Origin: Baffinella frigidus
Taxonomy: Eukaryota > Cryptophyceae > Cryptomonadales > Baffinellaceae
Direction: 5' to 3'
Assembly (NCBI GenBank): GCA_026770585.1
Contig: MU646650.1
Span: 26,570-52,426, forward strand
DNA: 25,857 bases
A program made the translations under genes and the position numbers. Below are positions 5,601 to 13,600 of this stretch, piece by piece. How positions within the stretch are numbered: position 1 is the first letter of the stretch; each line of letters opens with the position of its first letter. The notes beneath the pieces are model-generated. The model made no database searches, had not been told where the DNA came from, and was given only the letters and a program-made list of their open reading frames with translations.

Positions 5601-8206
5601 CAAGACCAGATATCGGGTCCCACCCTTCATGCAAAAAGCTAACGCCAGCGAGGTACTTAGAGCCTACGGATTGCCTACGGTAGGAGCCCCCCTCCTACGA
5701 CTTTTAAAGTCATTTTTGTTTTAAAAGTCGTAGGCGGAGGGGGGGTTCCTACCGTATGCTAAGGGGTCCGCTGGCGTTAGCTTCTGGCATTACCCAGCCT
5801 CTGGATGCCCCACGGCAGCCGGCTGGCGGGAAGAACAAGGAGTGGGGGGGGAAAGAGGAGATGGGGGGGGAAATAGGAGATGAGGGAAAAAAGAGGAGAT
5901 CGCCGAAGTAGTGGGTGTCGAATCATCGCCAAAAAAGAGGAGTGGGCGTCCGATCGACACTGACTTCTGCCCGGGAGGTCTGCGAGGGTGGTACCATCCC
6001 CACAGCGCCCATCCAGCTGCATGACCAGCTAGCCCTAGGAAGCACCCGCAGGCTCTCAGCGCGGAGACACGGAATGGTGTACCGACTGTGAAACACGGAA
6101 TGGTTTTGCAACTATCAAGGCAGGGTGTGCCAACTCTGAAAGGAAGGGTGTACCAACTGTGAAACCCGTGAAACTTATCTCAGAAAACGAGTTCTAAAAC
6201 TCGTTTTCTTAAGTCAATTCACCTACAATTTTGTTAACTTATGCGGAGAGTAAAGAATAAGTTGACGAATTTGTAGGGGAATTGACTTAAGAAAACGAGT
6301 TTTAGAACCCGTTTTCTGAGATAAAAACACGGAGGGCAAGGACCTCCCGGGTCTGCTCGTGTTCCGACATGTACGTCGAGACGAAGAGCTGGTCCTGATT
6401 CAGATCCGAGCGCACTAGCACGTGCCTGCCGGACATTTCGCGCACCGGTCACCTCCCTCCCCAGACGCCGACTTGGGGTTATTCATCGATCAGTACCGGG
6501 AAGCCCCGGGGGATGGCGCGAGACGGGCTGGGACGCCCTAGTGGCTGAGCAATCTAATGGGGTAACTGACCAAAAATGAGGTAGTTAGGCCTACGGGATG
6601 GCCTAGGACCTCCTACCGTAGGCAGAGACTTTGTGGTCCTAGGATCCCTCGGCCTACGGTAGGAGGTCCTAGGCAATGCCGTATGCCTAACTACCCCATT
6701 TTCAGGCCGTTAGCCTATGAAATCGAGGAGGAGCAGTAGGAGCAGAGATGCTCGAAGAGGGGTTCTCACCACCAACCCTCACGGAAAGACCAAATCGCCG
6801 ATTTTCAGACCTCAGATTCACCTTGCAGAGCCCCCAGATCTGGGGTCTCTGTGTCAACTTAATTCCCAATCTTGGTACACAATCAACTTTGGGGAACAGG
6901 TCGAAATCAATCGGTTTGGTCCGTCCGTGAGGGTTGGTGGCACCTGTCGACGAAGCGGCACGGCGTCTCGCCATGGCAGTAAGAGAGCTTCGTCGAATTC
7001 ACGCCCCGCAGCGTCCCGAGCAGGTCCACGCTCACCATCCCCTGCGCCGCACCTTCCACCGCTCAGGACCGGCAAGGAACGGGATCCACCGGGCGTGAGA
7101 GCCCACCCGCCACTTGAGAAATAATAATGCACACGTGGGTGTGTCCAACACCTGCCAGAGTCAAAACAGTACCGGTTTCCGCGTGTCACGTCCTGGGGTG
7201 TGTGACGCACGCCACCTGCTCTGGGGCAACACCCGGGCGCCTCGCCCCGATGTGAGGGAGCGAAGTGGCCAAGCCTGCACTCCGCCGTGTTTTCGATGCC
7301 CAGAGCCACCCTGGAGGGGACTTGCGGCCAATCCCGAATAACCCTTTATCGCAAAAGTTGACATGATTTATACCACTAAAATACATATTAGACCTTTTTG
7401 TACTAGATCCATTCATCACGGGGGCGCCACATTGTGGCGCCATCTCCAAGGGGAGTTGACTTCAGAATGCTCAAAATACCATAATGTTCCATCCAGGGTG
7501 GCCCAGGTTCCCCGCGTAGCTTCGGGAGTGAACATATGCACATGAATGCATTAGCCCTGCCCCCTCCCCCCCCCTCCCCCGCCAACCCTCCAGCGTCCGT
7601 CCTACTGTGGGTTCCTCGCGCCGCCACACGCACGGCACAATCCCGGGCGTGGGGCCCCGGACGGGTCTCGGGGAAGCGGCACTGGGGGAAGAGGTGGAAG
7701 CAGCCTCCCCTCCACGACCAAACATCGGCCGCCAGAGCAGCGCATCGCTGGCCTGACAGAGAACAACGGCCAGGTGGGCAATGGGCCGCACCGTAACAGG
7801 CTCGTAGACGAGATACGAGGTTTTGCTGATGAAAAGAACGAAAACAACGAACGCCGTGATGAGTGCCTTCATCGCCAGATCAATGAATCCTGCACGAGGC
7901 CCACTGATCAGCACAAGTAACCCATCGCTCCGGCGCGCCAGCGCTGGGAGGCTGTGAGAGAGGAGCGTCTTCCTGGCAATGCACAACCTCATCCCGGCAC
8001 CACACGAAAACGTACCGGCAGCGCTGAATTAATCAGGCGGGAACGGCCGGCTGGGGTTGGGGGGGGGAGAGCGGGCGGGCGGAACCGAGGGTGCGGTCCT
8101 GGACGCGGACGATTTTGGCGGTGCGGAAGGAGAAGACGTCATCGATCGGGACACCAAACATGGTGTCGCGGGTGAGCCAGGTTTCCATGAATCCAGAGAG
8201 CCCCAT
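710..8206 (-). CDS. P2X-type ATP-gated cation channel, 3' part beyond the window (spliced gene)
   Basis: Nine exons join in phase without a stop: 8206-8086, 7889-7798, 7041-6944, 6425-6344, 5224-5132, 3147-3037, 2211-2156, 1452-1392, 766-710 (257 residues). P2X channels are trimeric plasma-membrane or vacuolar cation channels opened by ATP. Seen: an N-terminal DDVFSF-RTAK-IVRVQDRTLG block with the conserved TxK phosphosite motif, one hydrophobic helix at residues about 45-62 (TM1), a GTLRG-N-LSYC segment right after it, QDQLFVST, paired cysteines, FYPVGVED, MTVAELVSYAGLDLD and RKTG..I.CRVRYMN, all in the order expected for P2X and closest to the amoeba/algal type. Cysteines fall at about 93, 99, 132, 139, 175 and 248. 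TM2 and the C-terminal tail, roughly the last third, are not in the window; 1-709 holds no exon I recognise. The family call is from remembered family pattern, not a search. Confidence 0.85.
862..901 (-). pseudogene. Decoy copy of P2X exon 9 acceptor and start
   Basis: Reads on the minus strand as a close copy of the region around the exon 9 acceptor (CTGAG-TTG-GGGGG-TGTGGGCAG then TAGCGAAAGATGG). The first codon after the AG is TAG in the frame of exon 9, so it cannot replace exon 9. It lies in intron 8 about 110 bp upstream of the true site. Confidence 0.7.
1098..1384. repeat. GA/GT/GAGC microsatellite block in P2X intron 8
   Basis: Compound purine tract: (GA)n, a (GT)n run near 1218-1236, GAGC repeats near 1320-1350 and a pure (GA)n end. 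On the sense strand of the P2X gene it is a CT-rich pyrimidine tract directly downstream of the exon 8 donor. It creates several false Ser-Leu and Arg-Glu open frames. Confidence 0.9.
1392..1452 (-). CDS. P2X exon 8
   Basis: Acceptor GGTTGGTAG|GTTGG, phase 2 in; donor TCGACG|GTGCTG, phase 0 out. Encodes LDLDKPVSGHSANEKGEGST, completing AG-LD of the previous exon. The donor opens straight into a (CT)n tract on the sense strand. An alternative donor a few bases earlier (GAGGG|GTCGAC) would be out of phase with exon 9. Confidence 0.75.
1533..1704. mobile_element. CCACCAACCC-type MITE, copy 1
   Basis: Termini CCACTCACCCTCACGGAAAGACCA and TGGTCCTTCCGTGAGGGCTGGTGG; flanked by TT on both sides (2-bp target duplication). 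Lies in P2X intron 7. Internal sequence resembles copies at 4888 and 6769. Confidence 0.8.
1738..1816. repeat. GA/GT microsatellite
   Basis: GA-rich run ending in (GT)n and (GA)n; intron 7 of the P2X gene. Confidence 0.85.
1875..1924 (-). CDS. P2X exon 7b, alternative copy of exon 7
   Basis: Near-identical duplicate of exon 7 and its donor side inside intron 7. It has its own acceptor (GCCTCGAG|TGGGAG) and the same donor (TACGTGGG|GTGCCC). Phase is 0 in and 2 out, as for exon 7, so it can replace exon 7 without a frame change, but using both copies would shift the frame (56 and 50 nt). The encoded difference is WERGLR...SYVG for VDPKRGLR...SYAG. It may be a mutually exclusive exon or a decaying duplicate. 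Confidence 0.55.
2021..2060. repeat. 40-bp palindrome
   Basis: TGGTCACGTGGCTCAAGTTA followed by its reverse complement with one mismatch and no loop. Lies in P2X intron 7; could form a cruciform or RNA hairpin. Function unknown. Confidence 0.8.
2156..2211 (-). CDS. P2X exon 7 (copy a)
   Basis: Acceptor GGCGTCAG|GTGGATCC, phase 0 in; donor TACGCGGG|GTGCCC, phase 2 out. Encodes VDPKRGLRMTVAELVSYA plus two bases of Gly. With exon 8 it makes MTVAELVSYAGLDLD, the P2X motif in which a short helix precedes AAG-x-LD. A second splice-compatible copy lies at 1924-1875. Confidence 0.83.
2357..2522. mobile_element. Foldback element family A, copy 1
   Basis: T(C/A)ATAGG...CCTAT(G/T)A ends, then CCTGAAAATGGGGTAGTTAGGC arms that pair almost to the centre, with core TAGGACCTCCTACCGTAGGC. 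In P2X intron 6. Flanks GTAT/AAGC show no clear target duplication here. Confidence 0.85.
2597..2695. repeat. (GA)n microsatellite
   Basis: Almost pure GA dinucleotide run in P2X intron 6; pyrimidine on the sense strand. Confidence 0.9.
2745..2870. repeat. Degenerate GGGTTCAGGG/GGGTTTATGG array
   Basis: Telomere-like degenerate repeat, G-rich on plus, hence C-rich on the sense strand of the P2X gene. Confidence 0.7.
2957..3007. mobile_element. Half copy of foldback family A
   Basis: Only the right arm is present (AGGCAATGCCGTATGCC...TTTTCAGGCCGTTCGCCTATGA); it stops at the centre of the palindrome, as expected from loss of one arm of a hairpin. Lies 30 bp from the end of P2X exon 6. Confidence 0.8.
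3037..3147 (-). CDS. P2X exon 6
   Basis: Acceptor CCCCTCAG|GCTGCG, donor CTCGGAG|GTGCGC, phase 0 both sides, 37 codons with strong GC3. Encodes TVAYEHRCVVQGTIVSY then a DDGTG turn and RVRLNTLSE. It sits where P2X ectodomains have a His-containing strand and a Gly-x-[IL] strand. This is the least conserved exon of the set; its place rests on phase, GC3 and position. Confidence 0.7.
3279..3444. mobile_element. Foldback element family A, copy 2
   Basis: Full-length 166-bp copy in P2X intron 5. Flanks GCGT/GTGT match at three of four positions. Confidence 0.87.
3599..3718. repeat. 24-bp tandem repeat, five units
   Basis: Unit AAGAGGGGAGCATGCATCCTTTGC in near-identical copies, no spacers. In P2X intron 5. 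Open frames across it are shadows. Confidence 0.9.
3806..3962. repeat. Telomere-like GGGTTTAGGG array
   Basis: Degenerate (GGGTTTA/GGGTTGA/GGGTTCA)n. On the P2X sense strand it reads CCCTAAACCC, the same sense orientation as all such arrays in the plus-strand gene. Confidence 0.85.
4055..4471. mobile_element. TIR element with internal array copied from its own end
   Basis: Terminal inverted repeats of roughly 80 bp (CCAGGAGCAGAGAAGTC... and ...GACTTCTTTGCTCCTGG) enclose about eight degenerate units of (A)TCA(T/C)TCAGCGTCTCA(A)AAATCGT. The same GCGTCTCACTTC motif forms the inner end of the TIR, so the interior array probably grew from the TIR. In P2X intron 5. No transposase frame. Confidence 0.75.
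4496..4704. repeat. GA/GAGC microsatellite blocks
   Basis: Two GA-rich runs (about 4496-4583 and 4662-4704) separated by unique sequence; P2X intron 5. Confidence 0.85.
4888..5037. mobile_element. CCACCAACCC-type MITE, copy 2
   Basis: CCACCAACCCTCACG... and ...CGCGAGGGTTGGTGG ends with TA duplicated on both sides. In P2X intron 5, 95 bp from exon 5. Confidence 0.82.
5132..5224 (-). CDS. P2X exon 5 (cysteine pair)
   Basis: Acceptor TTTGACCAG|TGTGAC, donor ATGCAG|GTGCGC, phase 0 both sides, 31 codons. Encodes CDADADVC, a basic/Ser-Thr stretch, then KLEEFYPVGVEDMQ, comparable with the P2X segment before the extracellular IDH-like region. The acceptor stretch GTTGGTTTGACCAG is duplicated in tandem immediately upstream (plus-strand 5221-5256), giving a second AG in the same context. 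Confidence 0.8.
5385..5549. mobile_element. Foldback element family A, copy 3
   Basis: Near full length; exact GTGT target duplication (5381-5384 and 5550-5553). In P2X intron 4. Confidence 0.88.
5636..5783. mobile_element. Foldback element with AAGCTAACGCCAGCG ends
   Basis: 15-bp perfect terminal inverted repeat, inner pair CCTACGACTTTTAAA / TTTTAAAAGTCGTAGG, and a GCCTACGGATTGCCTACGGTAGG stretch shared with other foldback families. In P2X intron 4. Confidence 0.8.
6175..6324. mobile_element. Foldback element with TTATCTCAGAAAACGAG ends
   Basis: Arms of about 65 bp pair nearly perfectly (TTATCTCAGAAAACGAG... and ...CGTTTTCTGAGATAA), including an internal AAGTCAATTC / GAATTGACTT pair. AT-rich. 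Lies 20 bp downstream of P2X exon 4 in the sense direction. Confidence 0.85.
6344..6425 (-). CDS. P2X exon 4
   Basis: Acceptor TCCGGCAG|GCACGTG, phase 2 in; donor CGGGAG|GTCCTT, phase 0 out. Encodes 27 residues with SDLNQDQLFVST and EHEQTRE, fitting the P2X segment in which an acidic stretch precedes a hydrophobic F[IV]xT and a Gln-rich stretch before a cysteine. An ATG just upstream (6439) could be mistaken for a start but reading from it ignores the good acceptor. Confidence 0.8.
6555..6720. mobile_element. Foldback element family A, copy 4
   Basis: Full-length copy in P2X intron 3 with exact AATC duplication (6551-6554 and 6721-6724). Confidence 0.88.
6769..6940. mobile_element. CCACCAACCC-type MITE, copy 3, at the P2X exon 3 donor
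   Basis: 24-bp termini CCACCAACCCTCACGGAAAG... and ...CCGTCCGTGAGGGTTGGTGG, CA on both sides. Its right end is three bases from the exon 3 donor, so intron 3 (6943-6426) starts inside the duplicated target and continues straight into the element. Confidence 0.85.
6944..7041 (-). CDS. P2X exon 3 (start of ectodomain)
   Basis: Acceptor GCGCAG|GGGATGG, phase 0 in, phase 2 out (GACAG|GTGCCACC). Encodes the post-TM1 segment VDLLGTLRGVNSTKLSYC followed by ETPCRFVD; the LRG and YC spacing is the P2X signal used. The donor GTG is followed immediately by the inverted terminus of a CCACCAACCC MITE (6769-6940), so the 5' end of this intron is three bases plus transposon. Confidence 0.82.
7113..7201 (+). 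repeat. Left arm of a 1.37-kb inverted repeat
   Basis: About 89 bp (AATAATAATGCACACGTGGG ... CCTGGGGTGT) recurs in reverse complement at 8399-8479. This arm is in P2X intron 2, the other upstream of the P2X start, so exons 1 and 2 lie inside the pair. Either a TIR element that captured the gene end or two insertions of one dispersed repeat. Confidence 0.75.
7798..7889 (-). CDS. P2X exon 2 (TM1)
   Basis: Acceptor GTGCAG|GATTC, phase 1 in. Encodes FIDLAMKALITAFVVFVLFI, the first transmembrane helix, then SKTSYLVYEP. The donor is either after CCT at 7798 (GTTACG) or after ACG at 7792 (GTGCGG); both keep phase 0 and differ by two residues (Val-Thr). Confidence 0.8.
8086..8206 (-). CDS. P2X exon 1 (start codon, TxK motif)
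   Basis: Begins at ATG 8206; a second in-frame ATG lies at 8188, six codons on. Encodes the cytosolic N-terminus ending DRTL plus the first base of Gly41. Donor CTCG|GTTCCG, phase 1. The frame stays open upstream of the ATG for some codons, so a further 5' exon is not excluded. The start at 8206 is preferred because it gives a Met-Gly-Leu-Ser start comparable with other protist P2X proteins. Confidence 0.8.
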
Positions 8207-8887
8207 TCCGCGGGACCTTTCGAATCCACCTCCCCCCCAGAGCGAATGCCGACGGCGCGACCTAGGTCACCTATTCTCGTCGTCACGTCTAAAGTTTCTT
8301 AATTGACTTTCACGTCTTCTCCGCTCCGAGGCGGGCCCGTCTGAATTGACTTTCGCGAGACAATGAACTTTTGGAAGACACCCCCAACCCCCCAAAATAC
8401 ACCCCAGGTCGTGACACTCGGAAACTGGTACTGTTTTGGCAGGTGTTAGACACACCCACGTGTGCCATTATTACTCATTTGGGAAAGTTTAAAACTTCCC
8501 ACATAAATCAATAAATCGAGATAGATCCGTGCCCCCCCCGCGGCATCGGGGAAAGGGTCGGCGAACAGTTGTTTGTGGCGCGCGACTTGCGGGGCGGCGG
8601 CGGTTGTCATCAGCAGGGAGGAGCTGGATACGGGGCCCACCTTGGTGCTGCTGCGCCGCGCGGAGCCCAGCAGTGATCGCTGGCGCAGTTGGCAGGGTCG
8701 CTACTTGAGTCTGAAGGTCCAGGTGCAAGGGACGGGAGCGAAGGAAAGGAAAGGGGAAGACCGGGCTGATTGGCGGCTCGTGGGACGCGCGGATACAGTA
8801 GGCGCGGTCCTGCTCGCCCTCCGTCTCCCGCGGCGCGTGGGGACGCTCTGTGAAGCTCTTGCAAATCGGGCAACTCGGTGCAGCTAG
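8207..8887. promoter_or_regulatory. Shared 5' region between divergent P2X and beta-helix genes
   Basis: 681 bp separate the two proposed start codons. It must hold both promoters and 5' UTRs unless extra 5' exons exist. I see no clear TATA box or initiator. Holds the repeat arm 8399-8479 and two AATTGACTTTCxCG copies (8302 and 8344). The stretch 8560-8887 is GC-rich without a convincing exon. Confidence 0.4.
8399..8479 (-). repeat. Right arm of the 1.37-kb inverted repeat
   Basis: Reverse complement of 7113-7201 with a few substitutions and a short deletion. It lies in the region between the two divergent start codons. Confidence 0.75.
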
Positions 8888-9397
8888 ATGAGCGATCCCA
8901 TGGCCAGCCCAGAGCCGGAGGAGAAGATGGACATCGACGCTGACGCAAAGACAGTAACTGTCTCCCTGCTGGGCGACAAAGACTACCCGTCAATCGGCGA
9001 CGCGCTGCGAGCGGCACCCTCGGACTCGTCCACTGTCTTCCGCATCATCGTTGCGGGGGGGCTGTACGAGGAGGGGCTCCTCGAGCTGAAAAGCAACGTG
9101 CACATCATCGCGGCTCCGGACGCAGCCCCCACGTCTGATAACCCCGTGATCATCGCGGCGTGCGGCGACCACCCCTCCATCTGCTCGCGCGTGACCGGGG
9201 CGGTGCTGCGCGATATCAGGATCGAGCACCCGGGGCCCTTCGGCTCCATGGCGTCCGTGGTGATCGAGGCGGGCAACCTGCGGCTCGAGAACTGCATCCT
9301 GACCGGGTCCGTGACCATCGCTGTCCTCATGTGCGGCGCCGCCACCCCCGTCCTCCAGGGCTGCGAGGTGTACCTCTGCTGCGGCGACGGCATCAAG
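8888..9397 (+). CDS. Beta-helix gene exon 1 (N-terminus)
   Basis: ATG directly preceded by an in-frame TAG (8885-8887), which fixes the start unless the GTGCAG at 8878-8883 is an acceptor. 170 codons. After an acidic leader (residues 1-21) comes DYPSIGDALRAAP (32-44), the opening signature of pectate-lyase-fold proteins, then IIVAGGLYEEGL and LRDIRIEHPG rungs up to CCGDGIK. Donor ATCAAG|GTGGGG, phase 0. Confidence 0.92.
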
Positions 9398-10567
9398 GTG
9401 GGGCCCCCGCCACCCCCACCTCACCTCCACAACAGGCACTTCCATGGCATCTGGGCAGGGGCCGGCAGTGGATGACTGGGTTGGGCGGGTGCGGGGTGAT
9501 TGGTGCTGGGCGACCAGGACTGAGGATGCCCTGGATACGTCCTGGATGCGGGATAGATGATGTTGTATTTAACAGGCGGGTGGGTGGATGCTCGCAGGTC
9601 GCGGACAAGTCGTGTCCGACGGTGAGCAAGTGCACGATCCACGACAACGATGGCTTCGGCATCTTCTGCACGGGCTCCAGCGGCGGCCTGTTCGAGGAGA
9701 ACGAGATCTACGGCAACAGGTCACTCAGCGTCGGATGTCTTCGCCTTGACTCCCTGCTGAAGTTGCACCTGTTGACACCTGTTGACGTAGATGTCGTCCC
9801 CTGTGTTGACACATCAACACAAGTTGAGGGTGCCGGGCCCCGAATCTTGCCCGGAATTCCCCTTGATGTGATTCGCGAATGCGTTGGTGGAGTGGCATGT
9901 CGCCACAGCGCTCTTTGTATGGGGCGCACGTTGTGTGCCCCCTCGGAGCATGACATGAGCGACAGCAAGACGTCTTGGCCTGCCTCATGGACGGCAGGCG
10001 CCCCCTACAGTAGGACTGTGCCCGCCGGCAGGCTCGTGAACGCCCACGTGACCGGTCACGCGGACGCCGAAGCCAGACGGTCGGTCGTGACTGCCTTGCG
10101 TGTTCCTAGCACCCCAAGGTGCTATAGGGTACCCTACAGTAGGACTGTGCCCGCCGGCAGGCTCGTGAACGCCCACGTGACCGGTCACGCGGACGCCGAA
10201 GCCAGACGGTCGGTCGTGACTGCCTTGCGTGTTCCTAGCACCCCAAGGTGCTATAGGGTACCCTACAGTAGGACTGGGCCTGCCTCACGGACGGCAGGCG
10301 CCCCCCCTCGTGATTGATAGTTTCCTGATCCCGCAACAAGGTTGGACGGCACTCTGCAGCCTTGTGCTGGAGGTGTCTTCGGGGGCGGGGCGGGGCACGT
10401 CTCTTCCGCGGGGGGCGCAACTTTCAGGCGGGCCCGCAGACGACTACCAAGGAGGGCACCAAGTGCGGTGTAGTGCGAGAGGGTTGCTTCCGCCGAGCGC
10501 GAGGCTGTGAGGCGCAGCCCCGCAGGGCGCAGCAGCCCATCTGTGGAAGACATGTAGCGTGGAGCGC

Positions 10568-10608
<41 letters not shown>

Positions 10609-13600
10609 TGGTTTCCCGGGCCTGGGAGGCGGGGGGAGGCCGACGCCCTGCCACCCTGACGGTGTGGCGCATTGTGTGGTGCAGCAACTGACGGCCTGAC
10701 GCGTGTTCTGGAGCAGCAACGCGGGCGTGGCGGCGCGCGGGTCCTCGTCGGGGCACTTCAAGAAGAACAACGTCTACGACGGGAAGCAGGGGGGCTTCTG
10801 GCTCGAGGAGGACGCGTCGTGCCTTCTCGAGGAGAACGATATCTACCAGAACCAGAAGAGTGGCATCCAGGTCCAACCGCCCCCCTAAACCCCAGCCTCA
10901 CCCTCAGCCTGAACCCCAACCTAGACCCCAGCCTAGCCCCCCGCCCAACCATCAGCCCAACCCCCAGCCTAAACCCCAGCCCAACACCCAGCCTAAACCC
11001 CAGCCCCCAGCCTAAACCACAGCCCAACACCCAGCCTAAACCCCAGCCCCCAGCCNNNNNNNNNNNNNNNNNNNNNNNNNNNNNNNNNNNNNNNNNNNNN
11101 NNNNNNNNNNCCCAGCCCCCAGCCTTAACCCCAGCCCAACACCCAGCCTAAAACCCAGCCCCCAGCCTAAACCCCAGCCCAACACCCAGCCTAAACCCCA
11201 GCCCCTAGCCTAAACCTCCGCCCAACCCCCAGCCTAAACCCCAGCCCCCAGCCTGAACCACAGCCCAACCCCCAGCCTAAACCCCGGCCTAAACTCCAGC
11301 CTAAACCCCAGCCTCCAGCCCCCAAAGCCGTGGCCGGCGGGCAGTTACCGCGCACATAGGGCTTAGGGGTTGGGGTTCGGGGGGTTGGAGGGGTGACCCA
11401 CCCCAGCGTCAACGCGCACCTCTACCGCATCGCCTAGCAATTCCAGTGGAGTGCATAGCCTCGCGCGCTGGAGACGCTCGAAGCACTGCGCGGGAGGGTA
11501 TTCATAGGAACAACCGTAAGTCCCTGCAGATTGCCTACCGTAGGGTCATATGGCGTATCCACTTGGATGCACTGCGCTGGAGGGTGTCCATAGGAAAACC
11601 TGCAAGTCCCTGCAGATTGCCTGCCGTAGGGTCATAGGGCGTATCCACTTGTGGGTTGTTCACAAAACCCCTAGTCCGCAGTGTGGAGTGGCTGCGGCGT
11701 GTGGGAGCGGCGCCGCTGCACTCCACGCAGCGGACTAGGATCGAATTTTGTGACTATCCCATAAGTTGACACACCCCATGACCCTACGGTAGGCAATCTG
11801 TAGGGACATAGGGTTGTTCCTGCGGATACCTTAACCGATTCTCGCTCACTTTTTTTGGCTAGAAAAACCCGTCGTAGCCCGCTGTGTGCATGCGGGAGTC
11901 GATGCGGACGGCATTTCCCCTGTTGCGTCCGCACCCCCGGGAGAGTCACACGGTTAGAGAGAGCGAGCCAACGTCTCTTCTTCTTCTTTATAACTCTCGA
12001 TGCAGGTCCTAAATGAGGCCCTTGCGCCTTGAGTTGGGTGATACAAAAGTCGATGGGCCTTGAGCAACGGGCCCGCCTCAGAGACACGTTGCAGCACGCG
12101 CGCAGTCAGTGGGCAGGCGGCTGGAAGTGCGGTGCAGCAGCCATGGAGGTGGCGCGCGGCGTAGGGCAGCCCCCCCCAGGACGGGAGCTGACGTGGTGGT
12201 TGCGGGGCGCGCGCAGGTGGGCGGGCACGCGCAGCCGCTCGTGATGCGCAACATCGTGCGCGACGGGATGAAGGGCGGCATCGTGGTGCACGACCGCGCC
12301 ACGGGCACGTTCCTCCAGAACGAGATCATGCGGAACACCATGGCGGGCGTCGGCGGGACGGACTCCGCGTGCCCGCTCTTCCACTCCAACATTGTCAAGG
12401 ACGGCCGCGGGGGCGGGATCGTGCTGCACGAGAACTGCCGCGGCATCTTCGAGAAGAACCAGGTCCGCCCCCCTCCCACCGACCACCGACCATCCTGCGC
12501 GGCAGCTACGTGCGCTGCCAGCACGCGAGGTTCGTGTACCCGCCACGCGCCAGGGCACCAATCCTGCTTGCTCATCCCCGCACTATCTTCACCTGCCGGG
12601 AGGAGTATGCGTTGGAAACAACATAATAGGGTAACGGCCTGAAAATGGGGTAGTTGGGCCTACGGCATTGCCTAGGACCTCCTACCGTAGGCCGAGACTT
12701 TTTGGTCCTAGGATCCCTCGGCCTGCGGTAGGAGGTCCTAGGCAATGCCGTATGTCTAACTAACCCATTTCCAGGCCGTTAGCCTAGGAAACTGGAAGGG
12801 AGGTTGGACGCGTGCGGTAGGGAGGCGTAGAAGATATCGAGCGAGAGGACGGTTGGCGGGGGCGCCGCGCACGAGGCTTGTGCAGAGAGCTCCCTGTGGA
12901 GCCGACATCCGATTTCGGATGTTTCACTTTTAGCGAATTGCGGCGGAACTCCGTGAGGTCTCCCCCGAAGTGGCCGATGCGTGGTACATGCGTGGTACAA
13001 ACACTACACAGACTCTGTTTCGCCATCTCAACGCGAGGTTCGTTCGTGGATGTTCACAGGGATCTGACGTGTGGGCTCTCTCTCTGGCTCAGGTGATCGG
13101 GCAGTGGCCGACTCGTGGTACACATAACAGCAAGGTTCTGCGCCGGCAGCTGAACGCTACGCCAGGCTCATTCGTGGATGTTGACAGCGATGTGATGTGC
13201 GGGCTCTCTCTCTCTCTGGCTCATCTCTCTCTCTGGCCCAGGTGATCGGGCAGTGGCCGACTCGTAGCACACATAACAGCAAGGTTCTGCGCCGGCAGCT
13301 GAACGCTACGCCAGGCTCATTCGTGGATGTTGACAGCGATGTGATGTGCGGGCTCTCTCTCTCTCTGGCTCATCTCTCTCTCTGGCGCAGGTGATCGGGC
13401 AGTGGCCGACTCGTAGCACACATAACAGCAAGGTTCTGCGCCGGCAGCTGAACGCTACGCTCATCCGTGGCAGGTGATCGGGAACACGCACGCTGGGATC
13501 GGGCTCAAGGGGGTCTCCAACGCCCTCCTCGACGGAAACTATATCTCCGACGGCTCCGGCTACGGCGTCTGGGTCCAGGCAACCTCCCACCCTACCAAGC

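Noticed and set aside
6344-6439. ATG at 6439 as the start of a separate minus-strand gene
   Set aside because: A good acceptor lies just after it at 6426-6427 and the exon joins P2X exon 3 in phase with conserved sequence on both sides.
8030-8300. Plus-strand exon in the 8057-8302 region
   Set aside because: The minus-strand frame over the same bases gives the recognisable P2X N-terminus.
9160-10317. 385-codon plus-strand open frame
   Set aside because: It runs in another frame over exon 1 and through introns 1 and 2 and the 129-bp repeat; the beta-helix frame explains the conserved protein pattern.
10424-10510. Possible extra beta-helix exon (TKCGVVREGC-like)
   Set aside because: Joining exon 2 directly to exon 3 restores a perfect NSNAG rung; the candidate gives no rung pattern and no clean splice pair.
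13572-13578. GT donor (TGG|GTCCAG) for exon 5
   Set aside because: In phase but removes two residues from a rung whose length is otherwise constant; GC donor keeps it.
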